A stretch of 64,000 bases of DNA from Methylosinus sp. C49 (GCF_009936375.1 NZ_AP022332.1:3628501-3692500); one strand, 5' to 3'. Shown: positions 28,387-38,292, counted from the first letter of the stretch. Made by a program: numbers and translations. The notes: generated by a model from the sequence alone, not told the origin.

Positions 28387-29892
28387 CTACAGTCGCGCAG
28401 CGATCTCCTGGACGATCACACCCACCTCGCGCGAAGCATCGACGCGCGTCCATCGCATCTCGCCGAGATCGTAATTGCGCTGCCGCGCCGCTATCTCTTG
28501 CGTCGCGTCCGACACATCGCCCTTGCGCGTCCCGACGCGCGAGACACGAAGCGGCCCATCGGCCTCGAGCCAAAAGCCCATGAAAGGAATGCCCGCACGT
28601 CGCGCAGCCTCCTCGAGCGCGTCACGCTCGCTCTCGCGCGCATAAACGGCGTCGACGATGACGCACCAGCCGAAAGAGGCGACGCGCGACGCCTCATTCT
28701 GCATCGCCTCATAGACCTTTGCGGAGACCGCCGCCGTATAGGCCTCCTGCGGCAGCGGCGATGTGGGCGCGACGCCGAACAGCTTTTTGCGCAATCGATC
28801 GCTGTTGAGCGTTCGCGCGCCGGGCGCGGCGCCGACGAGCGGCGCCAAAGCCGCCGCGACGCTGGACTTGCCGGAGCCGCTGAGCCCGCCGATCGCGACA
28901 ATGCGCGACGTCGCCGGCCGCAGCAGCGCGCGCGCGAGATCGAAATAATCGCGCGTCTCCTCGTGCAACGCGGCGTGATCGGCGTCCGCATCCAGCGCGC
29001 GCGCGGCGGCGACATCGGCGCGGATCGCGGCGCGCAGCGCCATGAAGAAGGGCAGCGGCGCCAGCCCCTCCGCCTCGTCGCGATGATCGAGGTAGCGATT
29101 GAGCGCGAAAGCGGCGAGCGCATCCAGCCCGCGCCGGCGCAGATCCATCAGCAGAAAAGCGAGATCGTAGAGCACATCGATCGTCGCCAGCTCGTCGGAG
29201 AATTCGATGCAGTCGAATGGCGTCGGCTCGCCGTCGACGAGGCAGATATTGCGCAAAGTAAGATCGCCATGGCAACGCCGCACCTTGCCGGCGTCGCGCC
29301 GACGATCGAGCAGCGCGCCATTCTTTTGCGCCTCTGCGCGCAGCGCATCGGCGAGCGCGCGCCGTTCCTGCGCCGAGACGACAGGCGATTTGGCGAGCGA
29401 GCTGGCGTCGCCGAGATCGAGCAGCGAAGCCATGACCACAGCGCCGCCGCGCCCTTCGATCACTTCCGCGCCATCGTGAAATTGCGCGATGCGCTCGGCG
29501 AGACGCTCGACGAGCGGCGCAGAGAGACGGCCGGCGACGGCGAGATTGTCGAGCAGATTTTCTTCCTCGAAGCGCCGCATCTCGACCACGGCGTCGACGA
29601 GCGCGCCATCGCCGTCGAATGAAAGAGCGCCATCGTCCCCGCGCGTGATGCGGCGCACGGCGAGATAGAGCTGCGGCGCCGTGCGGCGGTTGAGCGCATA
29701 TTCGCGCTCGCACATCGCCGAGCGAATTTGCGGCGTGTGGAAATCGAGATAGGGAAAGACGACGTCGCGCTTGAGCTTATAGACGCGATCTTTCGTCAGC
29801 ACGACGATCGAGATGTGCGTGACGATCGTGCGCGCATCCTCGCCCTGCGCCATGAGAAAGCGGACAGTCTCGTCCTGCGCGCCGAATGTCAT
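28387..29892 (-). CDS. Phosphotransferase/P-loop kinase fusion (COG2187-COG0645)
   Basis: 501 residues with two parts. The first (about 1-320) is an aminoglycoside-phosphotransferase-like domain with VRRCHGDLTLRNICLVDGEP, which holds the Brenner motif, and a later DLAFLLMDL. The second (about 340-501) is a P-loop kinase resembling gluconate or shikimate kinases, with IGGLSGSGKSSVA as Walker A. Neither substrate is known. It lies 42 bases behind the Mg2+-ATPase gene on the same strand, so co-transcription is likely. Such fusions are often found among hypoxia or stress genes. Confidence 0.85.
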   Translation of the reverse strand: MTFGAQDETVRFLMAQGEDARTIVTHISIVVLTKDRVYKLKRDVVFPYLDFHTPQIRSAMCEREYALNRRTAPQLYLAVRRITRGDDGALSFDGDGALVDAVVEMRRFEEENLLDNLAVAGRLSAPLVERLAERIAQFHDGAEVIEGRGGAVVMASLLDLGDASSLAKSPVVSAQERRALADALRAEAQKNGALLDRRRDAGKVRRCHGDLTLRNICLVDGEPTPFDCIEFSDELATIDVLYDLAFLLMDLRRRGLDALAAFALNRYLDHRDEAEGLAPLPFFMALRAAIRADVAAARALDADADHAALHEETRDYFDLARALLRPATSRIVAIGGLSGSGKSSVAAALAPLVGAAPGARTLNSDRLRKKLFGVAPTSPLPQEAYTAAVSAKVYEAMQNEASRVASFGWCVIVDAVYARESERDALEEAARRAGIPFMGFWLEADGPLRVSRVGTRKGDVSDATQEIAARQRNYDLGEMRWTRVDASREVGVIVQEIAARL

Positions 29893-29934
29893 GACGTCAC
29901 GCCTCCAATATCACGCACGAAGATTTCGCTTCCA

Positions 29935-32544
29935 TCACATCCCCCATTTTTTCACGAACCAGCTCTTCACCAAATGCGCCAGCACCGAATAGCAGATCAG
30001 GAATGAGAAAATCGCCGGCCAATAGAGCGGCGGCAGCGGCGTAAAACCGAAGACGCCGGCAATGGGCGAGAAGGGAAGCGCCGCGCCGATGACGCAAATG
30101 GTGAGCGTCGTCAGCAGCAGCGCATTGCTCGCGCGGCTCTCGATGAAAGGTATTCGCGCCGTGCGGATGATATGGATGACGAGCGTCTGCGTCAGCAGAG
30201 ATTCGACGAACCAGCCGCTCTGAAACAGCGCCGGATCGGTCCAGGCGCCGAAGCCATAGATCATCAGCGCGAAGGTCGCATAATCGAAGATCGAGCTGAT
30301 CGGCCCTACGCACAGCACGAATTTGGCGATATTGTCTATGTCCCAACGACGCGGCCGTGCGAGATATTCCTCGTCCACATTATCGGTCGGAATCGCGGTC
30401 TGCGAGAAATCATAGAGCAGATTATTGGTGACGACCTGTATGGGCGTCATCGGCAAAAAGGGCAGGAACACGCTCGCGCCGAGCACGCTGAACATATTGC
30501 CGAAGTTCGAGCTCGCGCCCATCTTGATATATTTGGTGATGTTGGCGAAGACCTTGCGGCCCTCGATCACGCCGTCGCCGAGCACGGCGAGGCTCTTCTC
30601 GAGCAAGATGATATCGGCCGTCTCCTTGGCGACGTCGACGGCCGTGTCGACCGAAATTCCGACATCGGCCGCCTTCAGCGCCGGCCCGTCATTGATGCCG
30701 TCGCCGAGATAGCCGACCACATGGCCCTTGCGATGCAGCGCGTCGATGACGCGCGCCTTTTGCGGCGGCGACAGCTTGGCGAAAACGCTCGCCTCCGCCG
30801 CCAGCGTCGACAGCTCCTCGTCGCCCATCGACTCGATCTGCGACCCCAGCACGATGCGTCCGACCTCGAGCCCGACATCCTTGCAGATCTTGCGCGTCAC
30901 AATGTCATTGTCGCCGGTCAATATCTTCACCGCGACGCCGGATTTCGCGAGCGCGGCTATGGCCGGCGCCGCGCTCTCCTTGGGCGGATCGAGAAAGGCG
31001 ATGTAGCCGAGCAGCGTCAGCGCGCTCTCATCGGCGATGGAAAAGCTCGTCTGCGTTCGCGGCAGCTCCTTATAGGCGACGGCGACGACGCGAAAGCCGT
31101 CGGCGTTCAGCTCTTCCATCTCGCGCCGCGCCGCATCGAGATGCGAAGGGTCCAGCGCGCCGCAATCTGTCTCCGTCTCATAGCGCGATGAAATGGCGAA
31201 CAGCTCCTCCACAGCGCCTTTGCAAATCAGCAGATGCGGCCCGTCGTCGCGGCGCACGACCACGGAGAGCCGGCGGCGCTCGAAATCGAAGGGAATTTCA
31301 TCGATCTTCTCGAACCTATGATCGGGGCGCAACTCATGCGCCAATTCGTGATGCTCGAGCACGGCTCGATCGAGCAGATTTTTCAGCCCCGATTGAAAAT
31401 GGCTGTTGAGAAAAGCGAATTCGAGAACGCGCTCCGAGTCCTCGCCAAAAACGTCGAGATGCTGCTTCAATATGATGCGGTCCTGCGTCAGCGTGCCGGT
31501 TTTGTCGGTGCACAGCACATCCATCGCGCCGAAGTTCTGGATGGAGACGAGCCGCTTCACGATCACCTTCTTGCGCGCTATGGCGATCGCGCCCTTGGCG
31601 AGATTGACGGTGACGATCATCGGCAGCATTTCGGGCGCCAGCCCCACCGCGACGGAGACGGCGAAGAGCATGGCCTGCAGCCAATCGCCTTTCGTCACGC
31701 CATTGATGACGAACACCGCCGGCGCCATCACCGCCATGAACAAGACCATCAGCAGAGTGAAGCGCGTCACGCCTTTGTCGAAGCTCGTCTCGACGCGCGC
31801 GCCGGCCATCTTGTCGGCGAGCGCGCCGAGGCATGTGCGCGGCCCGGTCTCTACCACGACGCCGGTCGCATAGCCGCTCACCACATTGGCGCCCATCAGC
31901 GCGAGATTTTGCGCGGCGAAGGGATCGCTCGCCGGCGCCGCATGCGCATATTTTTCCACCGGCATGGATTCGCCGGTCAGCGCCGATTGATTGACGAAAA
32001 GATCCTTGGCCTCGAGCAGGCGCATGTCGGCGGGGATCATATCGCCGGCCGAAAGGCGCACGATATCGCCCGGCGTGAGCCATTCGATCGGCTCCTCGAC
32101 GAAGCCATTCGGCGCATGCCCGCCCGGCCGGCGCACGGAGGCGTGCGTGCGCACCATGGCCTGCAGGCGCGCGGCGGCCTCATTGGAGCGATGCTCCTGG
32201 AAAAAGGCGAGGCCGACGCTCAGCACGACCATCGCCGCTATGACGATGGCGGCGCGCAGATCGCCGAGCGCATAGGACGCGACCGCGAGGCCGAGCAGCA
32301 GCGCGTTGAGCGGATTTTTCGCGCGTTCGAAAAGCTCGCGCAGCAGGCTCGGGCGACGCTCACGGGCGATGCGGTTGAGTCCGACGCGTCGCAGCCGGCG
32401 CGCAGCCTCCCGCACGCTCAGCCCCCCGCGCGCGCTGCTCAGATCGGCGAGGACCGCCTCGGCGTCGGCGCGCGCCGCGCGCAGCAGCGCGTCGTCGCGG
32501 CGTTTCTCATGCAGCAGGCGCGTCGCCGAAAATTGCTGGTTCAT
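29935..32544 (-). CDS. mgtA: Magnesium-importing P-type ATPase, MgtA/MgtB type
   Basis: 869 residues. The actuator TGES motif is at 190-193, the phosphorylated Asp347 in DKTGTLTQD, and the hinge motif GDGINDGP in the second cytoplasmic half, with about ten membrane segments (VGLAPEMLPMIVTVNLAKGA after helix 4 is typical of MgtA). It would bring Mg2+ into the cell. The start is ATG 32544; a TTG three codons upstream is a weaker choice. No long structured leader of the MgtA riboswitch type is visible in the 200 bases upstream. Confidence 0.92.
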   Translation of the reverse strand: MNQQFSATRLLHEKRRDDALLRAARADAEAVLADLSSARGGLSVREAARRLRRVGLNRIARERRPSLLRELFERAKNPLNALLLGLAVASYALGDLRAAIVIAAMVVLSVGLAFFQEHRSNEAAARLQAMVRTHASVRRPGGHAPNGFVEEPIEWLTPGDIVRLSAGDMIPADMRLLEAKDLFVNQSALTGESMPVEKYAHAAPASDPFAAQNLALMGANVVSGYATGVVVETGPRTCLGALADKMAGARVETSFDKGVTRFTLLMVLFMAVMAPAVFVINGVTKGDWLQAMLFAVSVAVGLAPEMLPMIVTVNLAKGAIAIARKKVIVKRLVSIQNFGAMDVLCTDKTGTLTQDRIILKQHLDVFGEDSERVLEFAFLNSHFQSGLKNLLDRAVLEHHELAHELRPDHRFEKIDEIPFDFERRRLSVVVRRDDGPHLLICKGAVEELFAISSRYETETDCGALDPSHLDAARREMEELNADGFRVVAVAYKELPRTQTSFSIADESALTLLGYIAFLDPPKESAAPAIAALAKSGVAVKILTGDNDIVTRKICKDVGLEVGRIVLGSQIESMGDEELSTLAAEASVFAKLSPPQKARVIDALHRKGHVVGYLGDGINDGPALKAADVGISVDTAVDVAKETADIILLEKSLAVLGDGVIEGRKVFANITKYIKMGASSNFGNMFSVLGASVFLPFLPMTPIQVVTNNLLYDFSQTAIPTDNVDEEYLARPRRWDIDNIAKFVLCVGPISSIFDYATFALMIYGFGAWTDPALFQSGWFVESLLTQTLVIHIIRTARIPFIESRASNALLLTTLTICVIGAALPFSPIAGVFGFTPLPPLYWPAIFSFLICYSVLAHLVKSWFVKKWGM

Positions 32545-32746
32545 CTCTTGCAATTTCCCGATTCGGGCGGGGGCGGAAGAAGCGAAGCTGTTTCATCGCG
32601 GGCCGGCAAGGGCGCATGATGTCGCTTCGCTATCAAGCCGAGGTCACGCTTTCTTAACCATGCCGAGGCTAGCAAATTCACAAGGCGCCGTCCTCACCTC
32701 GCGCGCGTCGCGCCCCAAGGCGCGCGACCTCCTGGATCGTTCCGAT

Positions 32747-34012
32747 ATGGGACAAGCGATGACCGAGGCCGCGGCGGCGGCGCCACAGCCCCGTTGGACG
32801 TTGAACTATCCGCGGCTGCTCAATGCGCTGTTCTGGATCACCGCCTTTTCCGGCTCGGTGGTGTTCATCGAGCCCTCGCCCTATGACGGGCTCATCCTGC
32901 TGACGCTCATTGTCTGGGTGCTCGGCGGCGTGCGCATTCATCGCGCCGTTCTGCCGGGCGTCGCCCTGCTCGTGCTATGGGCGCTCGGCGGCTATATCTC
33001 GCTCATTCCCTATTGGAACGAGCCCGATCCCGTCGACTTCATGACGCATACGCTGTTCATCTCGACGACCGGCGTCTTCTATATGCTGTTCTTCTCGGAG
33101 AACACGTCGCGGCGTTTCGATCTGTGCATGAGCGGCTATGCGGCGAGCTGCATGCTCGCGGCCGTCATCGCCGTCGGCTCCTGGGCCGGGCTTTTCGGCA
33201 ATCCGTTGACGATGACGCTCGATGGACGCGCCATGGCGCCCTTCAAGGACCCCAATGTGCTCGGCTCCTATATGGTGCCGGGCGTGCTCTATTTCGTGCA
33301 GCGCCTGCTGCTCGGCCGCTGGGCCTATTGGCCGGTGACGCTCGCCGGCCTCGCGCTCTCGGGCGCAGCGCTGTTCACCTCCTTCTCGCGCGGCTCCTGG
33401 GGCGCGGCGGTGGTATCCATCGCGCTGATGACGATCATGTCGGTGGTGACGGCCGATTCGCGCAAGATGCGGATGCGCATCGGCTTCATGGCGCTCGCCG
33501 TCGTCGGCGTCGTCGTGGTGGGCGTCGGCGCGGCGCTCACCGAGCCCTCGGTGCGCGAATTCTTCTTCAAGCGCGCCTCGGCGACGCAGGACTATGACGA
33601 AGGCCCCACGGGCCGCTTCGGCAATCAGAAGCGTTCGCTGCCCATGCTGGTGGAACGGCCCAACGGCATGGGACCGCTGCGCTTTCGCCTCATCTTCGGG
33701 CTGGAGCCGCATAACAGCTACATCAACGCCTTCGCCTCCAATGGCTGGCTCGGCGGCTTCGCCTTTCTCGGCCTCGTGCTGACGACGACCTTCGTCGGCT
33801 TCCGCCTGTCGCTGACGCGCTCGCCCTATCTGCGGCATGGACAGCTCATCTGGTCGGCGATGTTCGTGTTCTTTCTGCAGGCGCTGCAGATCGACATCGA
33901 CCATTGGCGCTATTTCTTCATCTATCTCGGCGCCGTCTGGGGCCTCGAGGTCGGCCGCGTGAAATGGGCCGAGCGCAACGCTGTTACGGCTCGAAGCGAA
34001 GCCCGCCCATGA
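32747..34012 (+). CDS. O-antigen-ligase/polymerase-like membrane protein (Wzy/WaaL family)
   Basis: About 421 residues with some eleven hydrophobic helices. The family signature lies in the large periplasmic loop, including MAPFKDPNVLGSYMVPGVLY and the later LEPHNSYINAFASNGWLGG, which matches the H-N-x-Y type motif of WaaL/Wzy proteins. It probably polymerises or transfers surface polysaccharide. Start choices are ATG 32747 or ATG 32759 (the second has GGGA upstream). It converges on the outer-membrane barrel gene with a 29-base overlap, and the two may belong to one exopolysaccharide function. Confidence 0.82.
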   Translation: MGQAMTEAAAAAPQPRWTLNYPRLLNALFWITAFSGSVVFIEPSPYDGLILLTLIVWVLGGVRIHRAVLPGVALLVLWALGGYISLIPYWNEPDPVDFMTHTLFISTTGVFYMLFFSENTSRRFDLCMSGYAASCMLAAVIAVGSWAGLFGNPLTMTLDGRAMAPFKDPNVLGSYMVPGVLYFVQRLLLGRWAYWPVTLAGLALSGAALFTSFSRGSWGAAVVSIALMTIMSVVTADSRKMRMRIGFMALAVVGVVVVGVGAALTEPSVREFFFKRASATQDYDEGPTGRFGNQKRSLPMLVERPNGMGPLRFRLIFGLEPHNSYINAFASNGWLGGFAFLGLVLTTTFVGFRLSLTRSPYLRHGQLIWSAMFVFFLQALQIDIDHWRYFFIYLGAVWGLEVGRVKWAERNAVTARSEARP

Positions 34013-35663
34013 TGACATTGGCGGTGAAGTTGGAGTTCGCCGTCGAGCTGACGAGGCGCTGCCAGAAATAGCTGCCTTTGATCGAGATGGAGCGGGTGAG
34101 CTTGTATTCGAGCTTCACGCCCGCGGTGCCGACCTGCTCGAACGTGTCCGCGCCCTGGTAATTATTGGTCTGATAGCTGCCGGTCGTGGTGATGGTGAAA
34201 TTACGGAACATCGCATGCGTCACATCGAATGTGACATTGCGCGAGAGCACGCCGGCCGCGCCTTGCAGCGTCGTCTCGGAGAGCGTCGTTCCGGCGCGCA
34301 GCGTCACCGTGGTGAGCGGCGTCGCCGTGTAGATGATGGCGGCGTCGATGAGCGGCCCGCGCAAGCGCGGCAGGCGCGGATCGGCGTAATCGCGCTGCGC
34401 ATAGCCGCCGGAGGCTTCGCCGGTGACGAGATCGGTGATCTTGAATGTCGTGCCGGCGCGGCCGGAGACGCCGGTGCTGTCGCGCGCATAGCCATAAGGA
34501 TCGAGCCAGCTGTCGTGGACGCGCTTGTCGAGCGTCGCCTCGAGATAGGGCTTCATCGACGGGGTGAGCTCATAGGAGATGCGCGGATTGATCCCCGGAT
34601 CATTATAGCTCGTGCTCATCAGATTGAGCATGGAGCCGTCGTTGTAATAGGCGTTCTGATAGATCCAGCGGTCGAAGGTTCCGCGCATCGTCACATCGAG
34701 CCGGCCGAAGCTCTGCGTGACGCCGGCAGCCGTGCCCAGCGAGACGATGAGCGGCCGATTGACGACCGTGACATTGGGAAGGCTGGTGACGAGGCCCGGC
34801 GCGCCCGGACGCTGCGAATCGAGCGTGAACTTGCCCTCGAATTTCACCTTGGTGTCGCGCGCGACGTCCCAGCGATAAAAGACGTCGCCGACGCCATCGG
34901 GCCGATCGGCGTTGTCGACGCTGAAATAATCCACATAGCCGAGCCGCAGGTTTCCTTGAATCTCGTCGCGGCCCCATTCCGAGCGCAAGCGCAGGCCGGC
35001 GTCGACGCGGAAGAATTTCGAGCCCAGGTAGCCGGAGGTCAGGCGATTCGGGTTGGTGTCATAGCCATAGGTCGGCTCGGCGAACGGGTAGAGGCGCAGC
35101 GAGCCGACGCCGAGGCCGAGCGGCGCATAAGGATTGGCGTCGATGCGCGGCTTCGGCTTCGCCGGAATCTGCGCCGGAAGCGCGACATTGGGCGGCGGCG
35201 GCCGCTCGGCCGGCAAATCCAGCGCGCCGCGAAAGCCGCGCATGCGCAGCTTGGCCAGGCGCTTGATCTTGGCCTTGGCCTGGACCGAGGTCTTATAGGC
35301 TTCGAGCGGCGGCAACGGATGCGCCGGGGAGAGTGGCGGCGGCTTCAAAGGCGCCGGCGGCGGATTGGGCCTGGGCAAGCGGGCGCGCACGCGCGGCAAT
35401 CCGTAATTCGGAGCCCCGGAGGAGAGTTCAGGAGCGGCCCGCCGCTCCTGCGTCATCGGCTGGGAGACCGAGGGCGGCGCGGCGTCCAGCCCCGGAATGG
35501 AGGGGACGGTCGGAAGATCGCGCAGCGGGGTGATATCGAGCGAGGAGGGCGAGAGCGTCTGGCCAGCGGCCGGACGCGACGGAGCCACCACCGCCGGCGC
35601 AGCCAGCGACAGGGCGATCAGCGTCGTTGCCGCGGCGCGGCTCTGAAACTTGGCGGAAGCCAC
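33984..35663 (-). CDS. Outer-membrane beta-barrel protein (PF10082/BBP2_2-like)
   Basis: 559 residues. A signal peptide (RAAATTLIALSLAAPAVVA) is followed by a proline-rich periplasmic segment to about residue 180, then alternating amphipathic strands to the end with a terminal aromatic pattern (GGLRFEP). This matches the barrel domain found in exopolysaccharide loci. The start is GTG 35663 with GAGG upstream. It probably forms a surface or export pore; no transport partner besides the convergent polymerase gene is near. The Pro-rich linker is unusually long. Confidence 0.78.
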   Translation of the reverse strand: MASAKFQSRAAATTLIALSLAAPAVVAPSRPAAGQTLSPSSLDITPLRDLPTVPSIPGLDAAPPSVSQPMTQERRAAPELSSGAPNYGLPRVRARLPRPNPPPAPLKPPPLSPAHPLPPLEAYKTSVQAKAKIKRLAKLRMRGFRGALDLPAERPPPPNVALPAQIPAKPKPRIDANPYAPLGLGVGSLRLYPFAEPTYGYDTNPNRLTSGYLGSKFFRVDAGLRLRSEWGRDEIQGNLRLGYVDYFSVDNADRPDGVGDVFYRWDVARDTKVKFEGKFTLDSQRPGAPGLVTSLPNVTVVNRPLIVSLGTAAGVTQSFGRLDVTMRGTFDRWIYQNAYYNDGSMLNLMSTSYNDPGINPRISYELTPSMKPYLEATLDKRVHDSWLDPYGYARDSTGVSGRAGTTFKITDLVTGEASGGYAQRDYADPRLPRLRGPLIDAAIIYTATPLTTVTLRAGTTLSETTLQGAAGVLSRNVTFDVTHAMFRNFTITTTGSYQTNNYQGADTFEQVGTAGVKLEYKLTRSISIKGSYFWQRLVSSTANSNFTANVIMGGLRFEP

Positions 35664-35766
35664 TCGTTCCCTCGCGCGAACGCCCGGTCGAAGCGGGCGC
35701 GATGGAAACGAGCGTTAAGGAGTTATGGTTAACGGAGGCTTACCAGCGAAGCTCGAGACCAAGGGC

Positions 35767-36057
35767 TCAATCGCCCAGCGCGGCCATATAGAGCTCGAGG
35801 ATCTCTTCCTCTTCCGCGCGCTTATGCTTATCCTGGCGGCGCAGCGAGACGATCTTGCGCATGATCTTGGGATCGAAGCCGGTGCTTTTCGCCTCGCCAT
35901 AGACGTCCTTGATATCGTCGGCGATGGCGCGCTTCTCCTCCTCGAGCCGCTCTATGCGCTCGATGAAGGAGCGCAAATGCCCCCCATTCACCTCGCCGGT
36001 CGGATCGATCCCGGCGCTGGCCTCCATCTCTCGGGCGGCGACCCTGTTGCTGGCCAT
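35767..36057 (-). CDS. gapR: GapR-family DNA-binding protein (DUF2312)
   Basis: 96 residues. The conserved block [20 protein letters not shown], then [20 protein letters not shown], is that of GapR, a nucleoid protein known in Caulobacter to clamp overtwisted DNA ahead of replication and transcription. The length fits. It is a single-gene unit, with an RDD gene divergent. Identity is by strong family likeness. Confidence 0.93.
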   Translation of the reverse strand: MASNRVAAREMEASAGIDPTGEVNGGHLRSFIERIERLEEEKRAIADDIKDVYGEAKSTGFDPKIMRKIVSLRRQDKHKRAEEEEILELYMAALGD

Positions 36058-36286
36058 GATCTTCTCCTAAAGGGCTCGGGGAAACTTCGGCGCTCTGGGG
36101 GAGCCGCGCGAGCGTCCATTCCAGACGTCCATGTCCAGGACGACGGCGAGGCATGCCAAGCCACGGCCGGCGCCGTCAAGCGCGCTCGGAAATAATCCCC
36201 GCTTTCCTCCCGTCCGAGCTTGACGCCCACCCCCGCGCCCCCGACATCAAGCCCGCAAAACCCGCAAAAGGGGTGAGGATACGCAA

Positions 36287-36748
36287 ATGTACGACGCCGG
36301 CGGCGACGGCCGCCTCTATCCGGTCTCTCCGGGCCTGCCGCCGCGGGAGGCGCTCGCCGGCGTGCGCACGCGCCGCATTCTCGCCCTCTGCCTCGATTTT
36401 TTCGCCGTGGCGCTGCTGTCGGCAGGGCTGTGGCTCGGTTTGCTGGTGCTGAGCTTCGGCCTCTCGGCCTTTCTGCTGCCGCCGCTGTTTCCGCTGGTGG
36501 CCTTCTTCTACAACGGCCTCACCGTCTCCGGCTGGCGGCGGGCGACGCCGGGAATGCGCGCCATGGACCTCGAAGTGCGGCTCGCCAATGGCGCGCCGGC
36601 CCCCTTCCTCAACGCGGCCGTCCAGGGCGTGCTCTTTTATGTGAGCTGGCTGTTCCCGCCGCTGCTGCTCGTCACCTTCATCACCTCGGACAAGCGTTGC
36701 CTGCACGACATTCTGGCCGACGTCATCGTGCTGCGCCGCGCCGATTGA
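36287..36748 (+). CDS. RDD-family membrane protein
   Basis: 153 residues, with an RDD-type motif in TRRILALCLDFFAVALLSAG and three hydrophobic segments, then TPGMRAMDLEV and a C-terminal CLHDILADVIVLRR. Proteins of this family are small membrane proteins of largely unknown role; some are thought to be ion exchangers. It is upstream of bpt on the same strand with 132 bases between, a pairing seen in relatives. Start ATG 36287 follows GGGTGAGGATACGCAA. Confidence 0.85.
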   Translation: MYDAGGDGRLYPVSPGLPPREALAGVRTRRILALCLDFFAVALLSAGLWLGLLVLSFGLSAFLLPPLFPLVAFFYNGLTVSGWRRATPGMRAMDLEVRLANGAPAPFLNAAVQGVLFYVSWLFPPLLLVTFITSDKRCLHDILADVIVLRRAD

Positions 36749-36880
36749 AGCGGACCGACGAAATTTTCTCGGCGAAATTTCTTGGCGCGCCCCGGGCGTC
36801 GATTCTAATATCCCGGTATGTCCGCGCTGGAAGGCGTCGGAGCGTGCGGTATATCGAATTCGGCGACAGGACCAGACAGC

Positions 36881-37612
36881 GTGACGAGAGAGCCCCGCGA
36901 CGCGCCGCAATTCTATCTCACCTCGCCGGCGCCGTGCCCCTACCTCCCCGGGCGCGACGAGCGCAAGGTGTTTACCCATTTGATCGGCCGCCGCGCGCCG
37001 GCGCTCAACGACACTTTGACGCAATCGGGCTTCCGCCGCTCGCAGACCATCGCCTATCGGCCGGCCTGCGAGACCTGCCGGTCCTGCGTCTCGGTGCGGG
37101 TGAAGGTCGAAGAGTTCCAGCAATCCAAAGGTTTGCGCAGGGTCGCGCGGCGCAACGCCGATCTCTTCGCCGAGGCGCGCCGCCCCCATGCGGCGAGCGA
37201 GCAATATGCGCTGTTCCGCGCCTATGTCGGCGCGCGACACAATGACGGCGGCATGGCCGATATGAGCATGGTCGACTATCAGATGATGGTCGAGGACAGC
37301 CACGTCGAGACGCGACTGATCGAATATCGCATGCCCGCCGAGAATGGCGGACCGGGCCGGCTGGTCGCCTGCTGCCTGACCGATTATCTCGCCGACGGCC
37401 TGTCGATGGTCTATTCCTTCTACGACCCCTCGATGGACGAGCGCTCGCTCGGCGCCTTCATGATTCTCGACCATGTGGAACGGGTGCGCCGCGCCGCGCT
37501 GCCACATCTCTATCTCGGCTATTGGGTCGATGGCTCCCGCAAAATGGCCTATAAGGCCCGCTTCCTGCCGCAGGAGCGGCTGGGCATGGACGGCTGGAAG
37601 CGCGTCGACTGA
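36881..37612 (+). CDS. bpt: Aspartate/glutamate leucyl-transferase (Bpt, arginyltransferase family)
   Basis: 243 residues. The N-terminus [20 protein letters not shown] and the [15 protein letters not shown] cysteine cluster identify the family, which attaches Leu or Arg from tRNA to N-terminal Asp/Glu and so marks proteins for ClpAPS. The C-terminal half has the GNAT-like fold including [20 protein letters not shown]. The start is GTG 36881 with AGGACC upstream, because it reproduces the family N-terminus; an ATG at 36818 gives 21 unrelated residues. Confidence 0.92.
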   Translation: MTREPRDAPQFYLTSPAPCPYLPGRDERKVFTHLIGRRAPALNDTLTQSGFRRSQTIAYRPACETCRSCVSVRVKVEEFQQSKGLRRVARRNADLFAEARRPHAASEQYALFRAYVGARHNDGGMADMSMVDYQMMVEDSHVETRLIEYRMPAENGGPGRLVACCLTDYLADGLSMVYSFYDPSMDERSLGAFMILDHVERVRRAALPHLYLGYWVDGSRKMAYKARFLPQERLGMDGWKRVD

Positions 37613-37754
37613 TTCGTTTTCGCGACGCTTTCCTGAAGGCCAGATGAACGAAGCGGCCATCCGCCGTTCAGCTTCGCCGCATTAACCTTTGCTTCGTCAT
37701 CAGGAATTGCCGGCCGGCGCTCGGCGCGGCCGAATGAAGCGAAGGAGAGCGTCC

Positions 37755-38147
37755 ATGGGCGCGAGGATCACAAAAATCGCCGCACTCGCGGTCGCCGGCG
37801 TCGTCGCTGCGACGACCATCGGCGCCGCGACTCCTGCTCTCGCCGACGGCTGGGGCCATCACGGCGGCTGGGGCCATCACGGCGGTTGGGGCCATGGCGG
37901 CGGCTGGGCTCGTCCCGGATACGCCGGCTATGGCTGGCGCGGCGGCCATCGCGGTTACGGCTGGGGCGCTCCGGTCGCAGCCGGCGTGCTCGGCGCTCTG
38001 GCGGTCGGCGCGATCGCGGGAGCCGCCTCGCAGCCCTATTACGGCTACAGCGGCTATGGCTATGGCGGCTGCTATCCGGCCAATCAGCCCGTCCTCGACG
38101 ATTGGGGCAATGTTGTCGCCTATCGCCGCGTGCAAGTCTGCAACTGA
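37755..38147 (+). CDS. Secreted Gly/His/Tyr-rich small protein
   Basis: 130 residues. A signal peptide (KIAALAVAGVVAATTIGAA, ending ALA) leads into a low-complexity stretch with three tandem copies of a GWGHHGG-like unit, then a hydrophobic Ala/Gly section and two cysteines, one near GGCYPANQ and one at the C-terminus. Such proteins are common in Hyphomicrobiales with unknown roles; histidine-rich runs could bind metal, but that is only a possibility. The ATG at 37755 follows AAGGAGAG. A clear terminator follows at 38257. Confidence 0.75.
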   Translation: MGARITKIAALAVAGVVAATTIGAATPALADGWGHHGGWGHHGGWGHGGGWARPGYAGYGWRGGHRGYGWGAPVAAGVLGALAVGAIAGAASQPYYGYSGYGYGGCYPANQPVLDDWGNVVAYRRVQVCN

Positions 38148-38256
38148 CGCGATCGAATAGAGATTCGGCGAATTAACAGAATTCGGCGCCCGGTCAGCCA
38201 GGGGCGCCGATGCCCGCCGCCGCCTCCCCGCCCCCTCTCGCGCGACGGCGAGTATA

Positions 38257-38290
38257 GGCCTCCCGGACTCCCCTCCGGGGGGCCTTTTTT
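38257..38290 (+). terminator. Rho-independent terminator after the Gly/His-rich gene
   Basis: GGCCTCCCGGA (38257-38267) pairs with TCCGGGGGGCC (38274-38284) around a 6-base loop, with one G-U pair, and six T follow (38285-38290). It is oriented for the plus strand and ends 2 bases before the stop codon of the convergent inhibitor-like gene. Confidence 0.85.
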
Positions 38291-38292
38291 CG

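Noticed and set aside
32545-32746. Mg2+ riboswitch or FNR site upstream of mgtA
   Set aside because: I looked for a structured leader and for TTGAT-N4-ATCAA and found neither in the 200 bases.
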